Below, piece after piece: positions 9,204 to 17,369 of a DNA stretch of 64,000 nucleotides; within the stretch, counting starts at the first letter, position 1; every line of letters begins with the position of its first letter. Location: NCBI RefSeq assembly GCF_040537815.1, contig NZ_JBEWSZ010000001.1:3162001-3226000 (forward strand). The letters are read 5' to 3'. This stretch comes from Mesorhizobium shangrilense. Its GTDB lineage: Bacteria > Pseudomonadota > Alphaproteobacteria > Rhizobiales > Rhizobiaceae. The translations under genes and the position numbers were made by a program. Below the pieces are notes generated by a model. The model did not search any database and was not told the DNA's origin. It saw only the letters and a program-made list of their open reading frames with translations.

Positions 9204-9867
9204 ATGAGCGATTTTGATCTGGTGGTGACGGGCCGCGTTGTCGGAACCGATGGGGTGCGCGAGCAAGGCTATGTCGCTGTTCGCGCCGGGCTGATTGAAC
9301 GGATCGGCGAAGGCGCGCCGCCAGCCGCGCGCCAGCGCCATGATTTTGGCGAGGCCTTTGTGCTTCCTGGAGCGATCGATGCCCAGGTGCACTCGCGCTC
9401 CCAAGCTGGCCAGGAAAGATTTCATCTGGTCGACACGTTCAGCGGCGGCAGGAGGGGTCACGACGATCGTCGACATGCCCTATGACGACGGGAACCTGAT
9501 CTGCGACGGCGAGCGACTGGCTCGCAAGGCTCAAGAGGCAGGCGAGCAGGCGCGGGTCGATTTTCCCCTTTATGGCACGGTCCACCCGAAGGACGGTCCC
9601 CAGCATATCGCCGGCATGGTGGCGGCGGGGGCTGCAGGCTTCAAGTTCTCCACCTTCGGTACGCATCCTGAACGGTTTCCCCGCATCCCGCAGCAAACCC
9701 TTCATGCCTGTTTCACAGAAATCGCCCGTCATGGCCTGATCGCCGGCGCTCACGATGAGGATGACGAGACCGTGCGCGCCGCTGAAGCCGAGGTCCGAGG
9801 CCGACAGGCGCAAGCGGGCGGCACCTTCGGCGTGGCTTTTGTGCTGGCAGGCGAGAATGAAATATGA
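9204..9867 (+). pseudogene. frameshifted and truncated cyclic amidohydrolase (dihydroorotase/allantoinase/hydantoinase family)
   Basis: A strong AGGAG ribosome binding site precedes ATG 9204. The first frame encodes MSDFDLVVTGRVVGTDGVRE through LPGAIDAQVHSRSQ to LVDTFSGG, then goes out of frame near 9438-9446; the homologous continuation AAAGGVTTIVDMPYDDGN is found in another frame and runs to a stop at 9867. A loss of about 2 nt (or gain of 1) in a GC repeat explains the switch. The reading ends after roughly 220 residues, about half the usual 450-480, so the metal-binding C-terminal half is also missing. The remaining gap to 10031 holds no recognisable coding. Confidence 0.8.
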
Positions 9868-10031
9868 AAGTTGCCTGGTTTCCATATGGCCAGCCTTACC
9901 ATCACCAGCGTCGCGAGCCACGTGGTTTCCGAAACGGCGGAAAGGGCAGCAGCTGTCGGCGGATAATCGCAGGTCCGGCGCGGAGCCAACCGCGCCGGAA
10001 CGACAAGCGTTTATGGCAATTCAGCCCCGGG

Positions 10032-11459
10032 CTAGTTGTGGCCCATGCGGGCAAAACGAACCGGATCGGTCCTTTCCAGCCGCAGCGCCAGAAGATAACC
10101 GACAATGGCCGCGACCGGGATCAGTGACGGCAGGACAATGCCCAATACCCCGCCCGCCGTGCCGGTCAGGTCGCCAAAGTGCAGGAAGATGTAGACAAAG
10201 AGCGACGCCATCACCAGACCGGAAATCAAGGGCAGAACGAGCGTCGTCAGCGGCGATCCCGCAAGCCCCGTCCGGCGAAAGAAGACGATCACCGCGAGCG
10301 AGGTGACGGTCATCATCCCCAGAACGCCCAGCGTGCCGATCTGGCTGATCCAGGTGAACATGTTGAGGACCGGATCAAGTCCCATTCCCGCAAAGAATGC
10401 CAGAACGACAAGCGCGCCGACAGACTGCACCACTGACCCGATATGCGGGCTCTGGTGCGTGTCATGCGTCCGGCCGAACACGGCAGGCAGCAGGCCCTCG
10501 CGCCCGGCGACGTAGCTGTAGCGGGCGATGTAGTTGTGGAAGGCCGAAAGGGCCGCGAAGAGGCTGGACACAAGAAGGACACCCGCGATCGCCGGCACCG
10601 GACCGCCGACATACTGCCCGGCCAGATCGAAGAAGAACACCGACGGATCCGGCAGCCCCTGGATCGTCGGCACCAGCTTGTCGACGCCGACGCCGACGAT
10701 CATCAGCCAGGTGGTGAAGACGAAGAAGATGCCGATCATCAAGACAGACAGGTAGGTGGCGCGCGGAATGGTCTTCTCCGGCTCGCGTGTCTCCTCGGCA
10801 TAGATGGTGGTTGCCTCGAAGCCGATGAAGCACCCCATGCAGAACAGCACGGCGGCAGTCAGCGAACCCGAGAAGATGGCATTGGTGTCGAACAGGTTCA
10901 TCGACAGCCCGTTCGCGCCGCCCTTGCCCAGAATTGCAAAGTCGACGATCAGCACCACCAGGTATTCGAGCGCCACGATGAAGACCAACACCTTGGCAGA
11001 GAGGTCCACCTGCCGGTAGCCGAAAAAGCCGACCAGAAGGATGGCGATCAGGCTCCAGCCCCACCAGGGCAGGAACGCCCCGTGCTCGCCGAAGACGCCG
11101 GCCGCGATGCCGCCGAAAAGGCCGATCAGGCCGAATTGCATGGCGTTGTAGGCAACCAGCGCCACGATCGCCACCGCACCGGCGGTACGCCCGCCGAGGC
11201 CGCGTGCGGCATAGGCATAGAACGCGCCGGCATTGGTAATATGCCGCGACATCGCCACATAGCCGACCGCGAAGGCCAGCATGAGAAGCGTGACGAAAAC
11301 GAACGTGGCCGGAATACCCGGCCCGTTGCCCAGCAGGAATGCTATGGGCATCGCGCCCGCCACCCCCGTCAGTGGCGCCGCGGCCGAGATCACCATGAAC
11401 GTCACAGCAATCAGGCCAAGCGAATTCTTGCGTAGTTGGTTGGTCCCCGCGATACTCAT
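10032..11459 (-). CDS. APC-superfamily amino acid/amine permease
   Basis: A 475-residue integral membrane protein with about 12 hydrophobic segments. The first carries SAAAPLTGVAGAMP, and the loop FIGFEATTIYAEETREPEKT (about residue 215) is a hallmark of APC transporters. It is the last gene of the minus-strand catabolic cluster, 99 nt after the flavin-reductase/LysR fusion. With the glutamine-synthetase-like ligase two genes upstream, the pairing resembles PuuP with PuuA of putrescine use, so it may import an amine or amino-acid-like substrate for the cluster. Substrate is inference. Confidence 0.88.
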   Translation of the reverse strand: MSIAGTNQLRKNSLGLIAVTFMVISAAAPLTGVAGAMPIAFLLGNGPGIPATFVFVTLLMLAFAVGYVAMSRHITNAGAFYAYAARGLGGRTAGAVAIVALVAYNAMQFGLIGLFGGIAAGVFGEHGAFLPWWGWSLIAILLVGFFGYRQVDLSAKVLVFIVALEYLVVLIVDFAILGKGGANGLSMNLFDTNAIFSGSLTAAVLFCMGCFIGFEATTIYAEETREPEKTIPRATYLSVLMIGIFFVFTTWLMIVGVGVDKLVPTIQGLPDPSVFFFDLAGQYVGGPVPAIAGVLLVSSLFAALSAFHNYIARYSYVAGREGLLPAVFGRTHDTHQSPHIGSVVQSVGALVVLAFFAGMGLDPVLNMFTWISQIGTLGVLGMMTVTSLAVIVFFRRTGLAGSPLTTLVLPLISGLVMASLFVYIFLHFGDLTGTAGGVLGIVLPSLIPVAAIVGYLLALRLERTDPVRFARMGHN

Positions 11460-11558
11460 TTCGACATTCTCCTCCTAATGTTCCCCAAGATCGGTCATGC
11501 GCGCCCTCGCCCCTGCTCGAGTGGTCACGTGTCTGTTATTGTTCGAGGCGGCCCTGAT

Positions 11559-12728
11559 TCATGGCCGGTCAGCCTGTCCGAAGGAGGCCCTGCATCTTGC
11601 AAGGAAGTCCTTCGCCAATTCGCTCCGGCGGTCCGAGCGCTGCGCGATCGAAACCACGGCGCCCTCGGGAAAGTCCTCGTCGAGAGGTATCGCCAGGATC
11701 CCCTTTCCGTCGGGCGCGGTCCTGGTCTGTGGCGCCTGTGGAACGATCGAATAGCCCAGGCCCTGCGCCACCAAACCTCGCACCATGGCGAGGGACGGCG
11801 ATTGGAAGCGGATGAAAGGCTTCATTCCATTGCGGCCAAACAACGCCGCGTTGGCCAAACGCACCGACGGATAGTCCAACAGGATCATGGGCAGGTCCGC
11901 CAGGTCGGCAAGCCGGAGGCTGGATCTCGCCGCCAGCGGGTGATCGGCGCTCAACAGCACGTGGGGAGCCGGAGGGCACACGAGTTCGGCATCCAGATCC
12001 GGCTCATTCACCTTTCCGAAGGTGATTGCCGCCTCGATCCTGCCAGCCCGCATCTGCTCGATGAGATCGTCATGGTCCGCTTCCAGGAGACGTATCTCGA
12101 CGTCCGGCTTCTGGCTTGCGAAATCCGCGACGAGGGCCGGCACGAATTGCGGACCGAGGGTGATGAAGAAGCCGATGCTGATATGGCTTTCCAGACGATG
12201 CGGTTGATCTTCGTCCGGTGCGATCGGAACAACACGCCGGTAGCCTCGATTGCCGTAGACGAGCGGTGAGCGCTGGGCGGAGAGTTCGATCTGCTCGACC
12301 TCGCCGATGAAAATGAAATGCGTTCCCCAAAGCAGGGCGGTCTTCAATTCACAGTCGAGCGAAACGATGGCGTCGTCGATGATCGGTGCACCGGTCGCGC
12401 CACCGTGCCATGCGATCGCACCGAACCGGTCCTCGTTCAAATGCCTGAGGCGGCCGGAGAAAAGGTCCGAGACGAAGCTCTGGTTGCCGCTGAGGACGTT
12501 TGCGCAGAAACGCCGGTTCTTCTTGATCGCCTCGCATGCCGGGCTCAGGTGATGGACGCTGATAAGCAGCGAAGGCCGACTGGTGTCGGCCGACACAGAG
12601 GTCATGGATGAAACCGTCACGCCGAACTGGCCGGCGTCACCGTCCGTGGTCACGACGGTGACGGCGGCGGCCACACGGCTCATGCCTTCGAGGAAGCGGG
12701 CACGCAGGTCTGCGTCCATCTTGGTCAC
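11559..12728 (-). CDS. fusion of a flavin reductase domain with a LysR-type effector-binding domain
   Basis: A single 389-residue frame joins two unrelated modules. Residues 1-167 are a flavin-reductase-like FMN-binding split barrel (SRVAAAVTVVTTDGDAGQFG, then VTVSSMTSVSADTSRPSLL, and VYGNRGYRRVVP). Residues about 180-380 are a LysR substrate-binding domain (SIGFFITLGPQFVPALVADF, then MRAGRIEAAITFG, HPLAARSSLRLADLADLPMI and GLGYSIVPQ). No helix-turn-helix is present, so it probably does not bind DNA. Its ATG overlaps the stop of the upstream glutamine-synthetase-like gene. A sensor-gated reductase supplying a flavin monooxygenase is one reading; that is inference. Confidence 0.85.
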   Translation of the reverse strand: MTKMDADLRARFLEGMSRVAAAVTVVTTDGDAGQFGVTVSSMTSVSADTSRPSLLISVHHLSPACEAIKKNRRFCANVLSGNQSFVSDLFSGRLRHLNEDRFGAIAWHGGATGAPIIDDAIVSLDCELKTALLWGTHFIFIGEVEQIELSAQRSPLVYGNRGYRRVVPIAPDEDQPHRLESHISIGFFITLGPQFVPALVADFASQKPDVEIRLLEADHDDLIEQMRAGRIEAAITFGKVNEPDLDAELVCPPAPHVLLSADHPLAARSSLRLADLADLPMILLDYPSVRLANAALFGRNGMKPFIRFQSPSLAMVRGLVAQGLGYSIVPQAPQTRTAPDGKGILAIPLDEDFPEGAVVSIAQRSDRRSELAKDFLARCRASFGQADRP

Positions 12729-14065
12729 CCGAGGTCGAAGAAGCGTTGCAGTTCCACGTCCGGAACCTTGCGCCGGAATTCGTTGTGCTGGCTTTCCCGG
12801 GTGGAGGAGAAGGCCTCTACGAACCGCTGCCCGAGCCAGTCGGCCGCGAAACTGGATTGGCGCAACCGCTCGATCGCTTCGGGCATGGAGCGCGCGAAAT
12901 CCCGGGGAGGCTGCTGGACGTATCCGTTGCCGATGGTTTCAGGGTCGGGTTCGATCTCTTCCAGGATGCCGGACACCCCGGCCGCGATGGTGGCGGCAAC
13001 GGTCAGGTAGGGATTGGTGTCCGCCCCCGGCAAGCGATTCTCAACACGGAGCGAGCCGGCATCGTGGCCGACGATGCGGAAGCAGGTCGTGCGGTTCTCG
13101 TAACCCCAGGTAAGGCCGGGGGGCGCAAAGGTGCCCGGCGCGAAGCGCCGGTAGGAGTTGACCGTCGGCTGGAAGATGAGGGTGAGATCGCCGATATAGG
13201 TCTGCAGGCCGCCGATGAAATGGCGGAAGGTCCGCGACACGTTGTTCTTCTGCGACGGATCGTGGAAGACCGACTTGCCATTGCTGTCCTTCAACGAGAT
13301 ATGGACGTGGATGGACTGGCTGTCGGCCGCTTCGGTCCAACGCGGCATGAAGGTGACGCACTTGCCTTGTCTCTGCGCCAGCGCCCGCAGGAAGTTCTTC
13401 AACAGCACCAACTGGTCGGCGGGCTCAAGCCCTTCGCCGGCTGCGATGCAGGCTTCAAGGAAGCCGCCGCCGATTTCCTCATGCATCTTCGCGAGGTCGA
13501 TGCGCAGCGGCTCGCACATCGCCGCGACGGCTTCGTACCATTCGGTCTGCTCGACCTGGTAGAGCACCAGGTCATGGCTGTTGTGCTGGGTTGCCGTCTT
13601 GAGGTTGCGATAACCCTTGGCGCTGGCGCTTGCCGGCGTCTCGTCGAAGAGCGTGTATTCCAGTTCCATGCCGTAGCGCGGCAAGTATCCGGCCTGATTC
13701 ACGCGATCGAGCACGCGCTTCATGATGGAGCGGGGGCACAATTCCGCCGTGCCGCCGGAATAGTTCGAAAGCACCAGCATGTCGTGTCCGGGTTTCGACC
13801 AGGGAAGACGGCGCACTGTCGAGGGATCCAGGATGAGCGGGTCATCGTGGAAATCCGAGGTCCCATCGGAGACGCCGGGGATCGCCAGCACCACATCCGT
13901 CGGATCCAGCGCCAGCGTTACCGGCGACATGCCCATGCCATTCCTGGCGATCCCTTTCAGGCTTTGGGTCGACACCATCTGGCCGCGCAGGAGCCCGTTG
14001 GTGTCAGCCATCGCCACCGTGGCGAAGCGGTTGGCCGGATCGGCGAGATAGTCCTCGATTGTCAT
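12725..14065 (-). CDS. glutamine synthetase-like gamma-glutamyl-amine ligase
   Basis: A 446-residue glutamine synthetase-family protein with MELEYTLFDE (metal site), the IHVHISLKD block, NSYRRFAPGTFAPPGLTWGY and the arginine-containing ENRLPGADTNPYL. The shape is that of PuuA-type gamma-glutamylputrescine synthetases and of the GS-like proteins that gamma-glutamylate amines in aniline and isopropylamine catabolism, rather than housekeeping GlnA. It sits inside an amine/aromatic catabolic cluster, 13 nt after the TetR gene and overlapping the fusion gene downstream. ATP-dependent gamma-glutamylation of a pathway amine is the likely role; the amine is unknown. Confidence 0.85.
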   Translation of the reverse strand: MTIEDYLADPANRFATVAMADTNGLLRGQMVSTQSLKGIARNGMGMSPVTLALDPTDVVLAIPGVSDGTSDFHDDPLILDPSTVRRLPWSKPGHDMLVLSNYSGGTAELCPRSIMKRVLDRVNQAGYLPRYGMELEYTLFDETPASASAKGYRNLKTATQHNSHDLVLYQVEQTEWYEAVAAMCEPLRIDLAKMHEEIGGGFLEACIAAGEGLEPADQLVLLKNFLRALAQRQGKCVTFMPRWTEAADSQSIHVHISLKDSNGKSVFHDPSQKNNVSRTFRHFIGGLQTYIGDLTLIFQPTVNSYRRFAPGTFAPPGLTWGYENRTTCFRIVGHDAGSLRVENRLPGADTNPYLTVAATIAAGVSGILEEIEPDPETIGNGYVQQPPRDFARSMPEAIERLRQSSFAADWLGQRFVEAFSSTRESQHNEFRRKVPDVELQRFFDLG

Positions 14066-14078
14066 GTTCCACCTGCTG

Positions 14079-14744
14079 TTAAGGTTGGGCGCTTATGAGC
14101 GCCTCTAGTGCGGCAAGGTCATCCTCGGGTCGGGTTGAATAGGCCTTCAGGAAAACCCGCAAACCGTTGTTCAAATAGCGCGCCACATGGGCCCGGCTGG
14201 GCGGGCGGTCTGGCATGTAGAGGGCCTGGGTCCGCGGAGCAGAGAGGATCAGACCCCAAAGATCCTGGGCGGCCAGTTCGGCATCCTCGAAAGCGAGTTG
14301 CCCGTCGGCCCTGCGCCCTTCCAGATAATCCATGATGCCGCGCAGCAGGCGATCCGGGCCGAATTCCTGATAGGCCAGACCTATTTCGGGGAAACGCTGC
14401 ACCTCGCCAATGATCAGCCGGGCAAGCGACAGGAGGTCGGGGCGCAGCACCGTATCGGCGTAGTCCCAAGCGAAGCCCAGGAGGTCGGCCACCATACCCT
14501 TGCCGGAGGGGTGCTGGAAGAATTCCAGCATCTGATCGCGCTCGCCGACCATCATGGCCGAGAAGAGCGCCTCCTTCGATTGGAAGTACTGGTAGAGCGT
14601 CGGTTTCGAGAGCCCTGCCTCGACGGCGACCGCATCCATCGTCGCGCCGGAATAGCCGGTTTCGGAAAAGACCTTCAGCCCGGCCGCCAGAATGCGCCGC
14701 TCGCGATCAATCCGGTTCTGTTGCCGGCGGGGAAGGACGGTCAT
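14079..14744 (-). CDS. TetR-family transcriptional regulator
   Basis: A 221-residue TetR-like repressor. The N-terminal HTH reads RILAAGLKVFSETGYSGATM followed by VAVEAGLSKPTLYQYFQSKE, and the C-terminal ligand domain is of the AcrR-C-like type (RLIIGEVQRFPEIGLAYQEF). It is embedded in the catabolic operon: its ATG overlaps the stop of the SRPBCC-hydrolase gene by 4 nt and the glutamine-synthetase-like gene follows 13 nt later. It is likely a second, ligand-responsive regulator beside the divergent GntR protein. Confidence 0.88.
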   Translation of the reverse strand: MTVLPRRQQNRIDRERRILAAGLKVFSETGYSGATMDAVAVEAGLSKPTLYQYFQSKEALFSAMMVGERDQMLEFFQHPSGKGMVADLLGFAWDYADTVLRPDLLSLARLIIGEVQRFPEIGLAYQEFGPDRLLRGIMDYLEGRRADGQLAFEDAELAAQDLWGLILSAPRTQALYMPDRPPSRAHVARYLNNGLRVFLKAYSTRPEDDLAALEALISAQP

Positions 14745-16033
14745 TGCGACAGCCTTCCGAGGAAATCCAGAAGGATGCGGTTGTAGATCTCCGGCCGTTC
14801 GACGTTGCAGACATGGCCGGCGTCCGCGATGGTCTCGTAGCGCATGTCGGCCATGCGGGCCTGGGTGAGGACGCGGCTCGCGACACCCCTGATTTCCGCT
14901 GGCGGCGCCAGTCGGTCGTGTTCGCCCGTCATCATCAGCACGGGCATGGTCAGGCGCGAAAAATCGAACCTTTCACGCGGGCTGGTGAAGCACACCAGCG
15001 CATCGCGATATGTCGTGGCCGGAATGGCCGCCATCGAATCGAACAGCCGCGTCCTTACCTCTTCCGGAGCGTTCGGCCCCGCCAGCACTTTCACCACGCC
15101 AGGAGCGAAATCGACCGGAGCCTGGCCGGCATCGAGCGGCACTTCGCGGCTGACGCGGAAGGCTTCACGTTCGGCCGGTTCAGCCTCCGACATTCCCGTG
15201 CAGCCGCCCGACAACACCAGTCCGGCGAGCAGTTCGGGATGGCGCATGGCGAAGGAGGTGGCGATCCAGGATCCGTAGGACAGGCCTGCCAGAACCAGCC
15301 GGTCGGCGCCCAACGCCTCCCTCACGCGCAGTATATCGGCGCAGTAGTCGTCGACCGTGGACTGGCGCGGCCCGAGCGTGCTGTCCCCGTATCCCCGCAG
15401 ATCGAGCGCGGCGGCGCGCATCACGTTTCCGGCAGCAGCCAGCTGCCGCAGCCAGTTCCCGCGCGCGCCGCCAATGCCGTGCAGGAACAGGCAAAGCGGT
15501 CCGTCCTTCGGCGGTGTGACCGACAGTGCAAGCCGGGGCCTCTCGCCGAAAGCCAGGTTCTCGACAGGCGCCACGGCAGGCAGCTTTGCGTCGGGCGTCG
15601 CCGCTTCGCCATGCCGCGCCTGCTCCGAAAGAGCCGCGATCCCGGCCTCGAAAATCGCCTTGGTGCCCTCGCGGATCGCCGTCAGCCGCGACGCCGGGGC
15701 GCTGATCGTGGCGCTCCAGAGGATCGAACTGCCGCCCTGTTCAGCCTCGGCTATCGCCAGGTGGGCATCATAGGCGTCGACGTCGGCGATGCCTTGCAGA
15801 TGGGTGTAGCCGATCGTTCGGTCGCTGTCGCTGAACCAGGTCCGCTGTTCGCGGTAGAGCGTGTCCTCGCCATGCACGGTGAAGGCGCGGATCAGCGAGC
15901 CGCGCCCGTCGCGTTCGGCGCGGATCGTGGCGATGGCCGGGTGCCATTGCCCACAGAAGTCGCCGGCAACGGCCCACACCGCCTCTGGAGAGGCTGGGCT
16001 GTGGCCGATGACCTTGACCTGATCGCGCGGCAT
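14741..16033 (-). CDS. SRPBCC (START-like) domain fused to an alpha/beta hydrolase
   Basis: A 430-residue two-domain protein. Residues about 1-140 form an SRPBCC/polyketide-cyclase-like ligand domain (VIGHSPASPEAVWAVAGDFC). Residues about 165-430 form an alpha/beta hydrolase with oxyanion region FLHGIGGARGNW, nucleophile elbow GLSYGS (Ser-252), an acid region GEHDRLAPP and terminal DAGHVC supplying the His. Known pyridine catabolism uses an alpha/beta hydrolase, N-formylmaleamate deformylase (NicD), after the NicX ring cleavage. With the NicX-like gene just upstream, this domain could act at the equivalent step; the SRPBCC partner is unusual. Confidence 0.83.
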   Translation of the reverse strand: MPRDQVKVIGHSPASPEAVWAVAGDFCGQWHPAIATIRAERDGRGSLIRAFTVHGEDTLYREQRTWFSDSDRTIGYTHLQGIADVDAYDAHLAIAEAEQGGSSILWSATISAPASRLTAIREGTKAIFEAGIAALSEQARHGEAATPDAKLPAVAPVENLAFGERPRLALSVTPPKDGPLCLFLHGIGGARGNWLRQLAAAGNVMRAAALDLRGYGDSTLGPRQSTVDDYCADILRVREALGADRLVLAGLSYGSWIATSFAMRHPELLAGLVLSGGCTGMSEAEPAEREAFRVSREVPLDAGQAPVDFAPGVVKVLAGPNAPEEVRTRLFDSMAAIPATTYRDALVCFTSPRERFDFSRLTMPVLMMTGEHDRLAPPAEIRGVASRVLTQARMADMRYETIADAGHVCNVERPEIYNRILLDFLGRLSQ

Positions 16034-16039
16034 GGATGT

Positions 16040-17350
16040 CTACCGAACGCCGTGCGACGTGGCGGCATCGCCGCGCCACAGCGAGGTGCGGGCACCGCCC
16101 TCGTCGCCTGGGGCGTGCTCGATCTCGTCCATGTCGTAGAGGGCCAGCACGCCCAGATAATCCTCCATGATCTCCGAAGTGAAGGGCAGCATCAGCGCGC
16201 CGCAACGGCTGTCGCGGTACATGCGTTCCAGCGGCAAGGACTTCAGCATCGACTGGCCGCCGCAGGTGCGGATCGCCATCGACGTCATCTCGGCGGCGCC
16301 TTCCATCACATTGTACTGCGCGGCGTACATGCGCAGCACCTCGGCCTTGGTCGGGAAGCCCTTGGCCTCGCCGAAGGCCTGCCACCACAGCGCCCGCATG
16401 TTGGCGAGCCGCGCGTACATCTTGCCGACGGCGATGCGCTTGGTGGCATACATGCGGCGGTCGACCGGCGGCTGGCCGGGGATCTTGCCCTTCAGGTAGT
16501 CCACCATGAAATCGTAGGCGCCCTGCGCCACGCCCATATAGGTGGGCGAAAGCGTGATCATCATGTGCGGCCAGTTGGCCAGCGTCTTGTTGAAGATGCC
16601 GCGCGGCATCAGCATGTCGTCCGCGGTGACGAACACGTCCTTGAGGATCAGATCGCGGCTGTTGGTGCCGCGCATGCCGAGCGGATCCCAATCACCCTTG
16701 ACGCTGAGACCGGGCGTATCCTTGTGGACGACGAACAGCATCGTGTCCTCGTGGCGCGGTTCCTGCCCTTCGAAGACCTCGGTGCAGACGATGGTGTAGT
16801 AGTCGCAATAGCCGGCCAGCGACGCGAACTTCTTGAAACCGTTGATCTTCCAGCCGCCCTCGACCTTGCGGCACTGCGTCTGGTTCGGCTTCGAGGTCCA
16901 GTTCTGTCCGCCTTCCGATATGGGCTGCGAGAAGATCGCCTTCTCGGCAATGGCGCGGCGGAACTGGCGTTCGCGCAGCGGGGCGAAAGTCGCCTTCTCC
17001 TGCGCGGTCAGGTTCGGCATCTCGAACATGAAGCGGGACCAGGCCATGGACGAATTGTGCATGTTGAAAGTCAGCGCGCTGGCGCCGCAATATTTGCCGA
17101 TCTCGGCGCCGACCATGGCGTATTCGAACATCGAGAAGCCCCAGCCGCCGAACTCGCGCGGAATGCAGAGGCCCAGGAACCCTTCGGCCGCGAGGTCCTT
17201 GTAGTTTTCGACCGGAAACGAGGCGTCGTCGTCGACAGCCTTGGCGCGAGGGGCGAACTTGTCGCGGCCCAGCTCATTCACCCGGCGCAGCACATCCTGC
17301 ACCTCGGGGCGGATGCGGGACAGGTCGTAATAGTCGGCAATATCGCTCAT
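16040..17350 (-). CDS. acyl-CoA dehydrogenase-fold flavoprotein lacking the usual catalytic Glu
   Basis: A 436-residue protein with the acyl-CoA dehydrogenase fold: N-terminal helices with CIPREFGGWGFS, the beta-domain segment ISEGGQNWTSKP and GWKINGFKKFASLAG, and a C-terminal helical domain with RTCGGQSMLKSLPLERMYRD. In dehydrogenases the catalytic Glu lies in YEGTSEI; here the segment is LPFTSEI (about 388-394), putting Pro-389 at that position. This, together with the nearby flavin reductases, suggests a flavin monooxygenase of the same fold. ATG 17350 is preferred over an upstream in-frame start at 17422 that would overlap the NicX-like gene. Confidence 0.8.
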   Translation of the reverse strand: MSDIADYYDLSRIRPEVQDVLRRVNELGRDKFAPRAKAVDDDASFPVENYKDLAAEGFLGLCIPREFGGWGFSMFEYAMVGAEIGKYCGASALTFNMHNSSMAWSRFMFEMPNLTAQEKATFAPLRERQFRRAIAEKAIFSQPISEGGQNWTSKPNQTQCRKVEGGWKINGFKKFASLAGYCDYYTIVCTEVFEGQEPRHEDTMLFVVHKDTPGLSVKGDWDPLGMRGTNSRDLILKDVFVTADDMLMPRGIFNKTLANWPHMMITLSPTYMGVAQGAYDFMVDYLKGKIPGQPPVDRRMYATKRIAVGKMYARLANMRALWWQAFGEAKGFPTKAEVLRMYAAQYNVMEGAAEMTSMAIRTCGGQSMLKSLPLERMYRDSRCGALMLPFTSEIMEDYLGVLALYDMDEIEHAPGDEGGARTSLWRGDAATSHGVR

Positions 17351-17369
17351 GCTTTTTTCTCCGAAGGCG

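Noticed and set aside
9868..10031. A short plus-strand frame from about 9884 beginning MASLTITSVASHVVSETAER
   Set aside because: Only about 26 codons, no ribosome binding site and no match to the missing half of the amidohydrolase; probably chance.
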